DNA of 64,000 nt from a bacterium BMS3Bbin14 (GTDB lineage: Bacteria; Desulfobacterota; Desulfobulbia; Desulfobulbales; Desulfobulbaceae). A model generated the notes under the pieces. It searched no databases and was not told where the DNA came from. It was given only the letters and a program-made list of their open reading frames with translations. Position numbers and translations under genes: made by a program. The first letter of the stretch is position 1; each line of letters opens with the position of its first letter. Positions 61,930 through 64,000 of this stretch are shown here, piece by piece. Where the stretch lies: contig BDTX01000028.1 of NCBI GenBank assembly GCA_002897615.1, positions 1-64,000 on the forward strand, given 5' to 3'.

Positions 61930-63228
61930 ATGAACATTCTTCTTGTTAATCCCCCCAATTGCGGCCGCAGTATTCCGGAAGAACGCTATGGTATAACCTC
62001 GCTCAAGCAGATATTTCGGGGCGAACCGCTGGCCCTGGAGGAACTGGCCGGCAACCTGCTCCGGCATAATGTCCGCATTGTGGACCTGAAAGCAGACCCC
62101 GGCGGCCTTGACGCCGAACTGCCCGGGTTCCGGCCGGATGTGGTTGGGATCACCGGGGTGACCTGTGAAGCCAATACCATGCTGCAGCTTGCGGCAAAGG
62201 TAAAAGAGAGCTGCCGGGCGACCGTGGTGGTGGGCGGCATTCATGCCAGCAATGACCCTGCATTTTTCAATCATGATGCTGTTGATTATATTGTGGCAGG
62301 TATAGGAAAAAAAACCTTTGCCGACCTCGTTGCAGCCCTTGAAACCGGTACGGAAAAAAGGCTCTCTCTGCCGGGCGTGATCCGGACAAGACCCGGCCGG
62401 CAACTTGCTCGACCATCCAGACGTGCCACCGTCGCCGATCTGGTCATGGATCACCCCCCGGCCTATGACCTGGTCAGCCAATACCGGTCATACTATGTCC
62501 TGGAAAAACTGGGTATCAATATGGGCTTTGTCGCCTCGGCATACGGCTGTCCGCACCGCTGCTCATTTTGCTGCATCACCGGCCAGACCGGCGGCAGTTA
62601 CCTGCAAAAAACCATTGATGCCGTTATCCGGGACATCGGGCTGCTTGCCGAGGTTCCGGTTATCAGGCTTGTTGACGCCAACACTTTCGGTGACGTACGG
62701 CGGGCGACTGCCCTTGGCCGGGCTCTGCTGGAATCGGGGCTGAACAAACAGTACCTGGCCGACATACGTTCAGATACGGTTGTCCGTCACCCGGAAATGC
62801 TGCGCCAATGGAAAGAGGCCGGGCTGCGGGCAGTGATTATCGGCTTTGAAGGGGTTGATGATGCAAGTCTTGCGGCCATGAACAAGGCCAACCAGGTTTG
62901 CATGAATACAGAGGCGATTGCCATTCTCAATGATATGGGAATCACCATTGTCGGAGATTTTATTATTTCCCCAGACTACGACGAAGACGACTTTGAGCGC
63001 CTGAGCACCTATCTCGGTGAAAAACAGATCGATCTGCCGATGATAACCGTCATGACCCCCCTGCCGGGCACGTCACTCTATCGGGAACAACAACATCGGA
63101 TCCTGAACCATAACCTTGATTATTACACCCTGACCAACGCAGTTACGGAAACAAAACTTGAAGAAAAACGATTCTACACCCTTTATGCCCGGCTCCTTGC
63201 CAGCAGTCACCGGAACGCACGGTTGTAA
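61930..63228 (+). CDS. B12-binding-domain radical SAM protein 3
   Basis: A 432-aa product. The N-terminal half is a cobalamin-type Rossmann domain (NILLVNPPNCGRS, VVGITGVTCEANT, VVVGGIHASNDP, YIVAGIGKKTF), and the radical SAM core is C207-x3-C211-x2-C214 (YGCPHRCSFC). The C-terminal region has VIIGFEGVDDASL and TPLPGTSLY, as in HpnP/MiaB-like B12 proteins. It is followed after 3 bp by the DarB-like KS gene, which argues for joint function in acyl tailoring. Confidence 0.88.
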   Translation: MNILLVNPPNCGRSIPEERYGITSLKQIFRGEPLALEELAGNLLRHNVRIVDLKADPGGLDAELPGFRPDVVGITGVTCEANTMLQLAAKVKESCRATVVVGGIHASNDPAFFNHDAVDYIVAGIGKKTFADLVAALETGTEKRLSLPGVIRTRPGRQLARPSRRATVADLVMDHPPAYDLVSQYRSYYVLEKLGINMGFVASAYGCPHRCSFCCITGQTGGSYLQKTIDAVIRDIGLLAEVPVIRLVDANTFGDVRRATALGRALLESGLNKQYLADIRSDTVVRHPEMLRQWKEAGLRAVIIGFEGVDDASLAAMNKANQVCMNTEAIAILNDMGITIVGDFIISPDYDEDDFERLSTYLGEKQIDLPMITVMTPLPGTSLYREQQHRILNHNLDYYTLTNAVTETKLEEKRFYTLYARLLASSHRNARL

Positions 63229-63231
63229 TCG

Positions 63232-64000
63232 ATGAATGCCTTTATTACTGCGGTCTCGGCTTTCCTGCCCGGCAAGCCGGTGGGGAATGAGGAACTGGGT
63301 CAATTCCTGGGAGAAGTTGACAAGGTCTCGGCCAGGACCAGGCAGATTATTCTCACCAACAATGGTATAGAGACCAGGCACTATGCCATTGACCCGGAAA
63401 CAGGTGCTATCACCCATACCAATGCACAATTGACGGCCGAGGCTGTACGTCTGTTGCCGTCAAAAATGTCCGTACCTCCCATAGAGTGCCTCTGTTGCGG
63501 CACCTCGTCCGCCGATCAACTGATGCCCGGGCATGCCTCAATGGTACACGGAGAGCTGGGCATTGGTCCATGCGAAATCATCAGCACGGCCGGAGTCTGT
63601 CTTACCGGCATCACGGCACTGAAATACGGCGTCATGTCAGTGGCCCTGGGCCTTACCGGCAACGCGGTTGCAACCGGTTCCGAGCTGGCTTCTACATTTA
63701 TGCGAACGGATTTTTTCCAGGCCATGAATGGTGGAACAGATCAGACGGGGGGCAAAAAACATCACCAGGGCTTTTCTTTTGCGGCGGAATTCCTGCGCTG
63801 GATGCTCTCGGACGGAGCCGGCGCGGTGCTGATCGAAAAAGGGCCTGCATCCGGCGGTGTAAGCCTTAAGGTTGACTGGATTGAAATCCTCTCCCATGCC
63901 CATCGTCTGGAAGCCTGTATGTATGCAGGGGCAGTGAAACAGGAAGACGGCAGCATCAGGGGCTGGCGGGAGTACGCAAGGGCAGGTACGATAGAGCAAT
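63232..64000 (+). CDS. StlD/DarB-like beta-ketosynthase (partial, runs off the window)
   Basis: The 256 visible codons from ATG 63232 form an open frame with no stop before the edge. The layout matches StlD/DarB condensing enzymes as I remember them: FLPGKPVGNEEL, IILTNNGIETRHYAID, THTNAQLTAEAV, CCGTSSADQLMPGHASMVHG, a Cys123 site (STAGVCLTGITALKYG) and FLRWMLSDGAGAVLIE. In those families the enzyme joins two beta-ketoacyl chains before resorcinol or cyclohexanedione formation. The C-terminal His/Asn residues lie outside the window. It follows the B12 radical SAM gene by 3 bp. Confidence 0.85.
   Translation, partial: MNAFITAVSAFLPGKPVGNEELGQFLGEVDKVSARTRQIILTNNGIETRHYAIDPETGAITHTNAQLTAEAVRLLPSKMSVPPIECLCCGTSSADQLMPGHASMVHGELGIGPCEIISTAGVCLTGITALKYGVMSVALGLTGNAVATGSELASTFMRTDFFQAMNGGTDQTGGKKHHQGFSFAAEFLRWMLSDGAGAVLIEKGPASGGVSLKVDWIEILSHAHRLEACMYAGAVKQEDGSIRGWREYARAGTIEQ

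Overview
The window looks like a chromosomal segment of a Gram-negative anaerobe. LPS- and lipoprotein-type genes (a PagL-like lipid A deacylase, LolA-like protein, HtrB-like acyltransferase), a short core-type MetE, many radical SAM enzymes and heavy loading with short dispersed repeats suggest Desulfobacterota (Desulfobulbales-like). That placement is inference from gene content; no rRNA gene is present to settle it.

From 1 to 30 kb the window is mostly housekeeping with accessory islands. In order: an unrecognised 59-aa/520-aa coupled pair; lysS; a core-MetE methyltransferase; an RlmD-type rRNA methylase; an orphan sigma54-dependent response regulator; a class I aminotransferase; grpE-dnaK; trpS; two RHH/ParE-type toxin-antitoxin pairs in a repeat-rich patch (14.0-16.3 kb); efp-epmA; an Nth-Xth fusion for base excision repair; a DUF1566-type lipoprotein; tal-gnd-macrodomain; a PHP phosphoesterase; an archaeal-type phosphoglycerate mutase; a NadM-like nucleotidyltransferase; deaD with a long leader; a decayed response regulator; and a PagL-like protein.

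From about 30.4 kb to the right edge lies a large biosynthetic gene cluster that continues beyond the window. It contains five condensing-enzyme genes (one a KS-CLF fusion, one StlD/DarB-like), three acyl carrier proteins, three different dehydratases, one FabG ketoreductase, a hotdog thioesterase, an AMP-dependent acyl ligase, a CrtI-like desaturase, six radical SAM proteins (three with a B12-type N-terminal half), two membrane acyltransferases, two glycosyltransferases, a LolA/DUF3261 pair, an MMPL exporter fused to a methyltransferase, and a DhaL-DegV (fatty acid kinase-like) fusion. The ACP/KS/DH/KR/LolA/DUF3261/MMPL/AMP-ligase/acyltransferase/GT set is the aryl-polyene (APE) toolkit. The DarB-like KS recalls dialkylresorcinol clusters. 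The radical SAM plus CrtI-like additions recall the gene sets proposed for ladderane lipids in anammox bacteria. The most economical reading is an envelope-anchored polyunsaturated acyl product tailored by radical chemistry; the product is unknown.

Three mobile or repeat systems overlay this. A roughly 219-bp non-coding element with 13-bp terminal inverted repeats is present in six full copies, each flanked by a visible 5-bp target duplication (one imperfect), plus eight fragments; several separate or border sub-operons of the cluster. A RAYT transposase lies inside the cluster with its own REP/BIME sequences, and a VapBC pair is also inserted there. A hairpin-forming repeat family of about 130 bp and smaller families occupy other intergenic gaps. 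No tRNA, rRNA or CRISPR array was seen.
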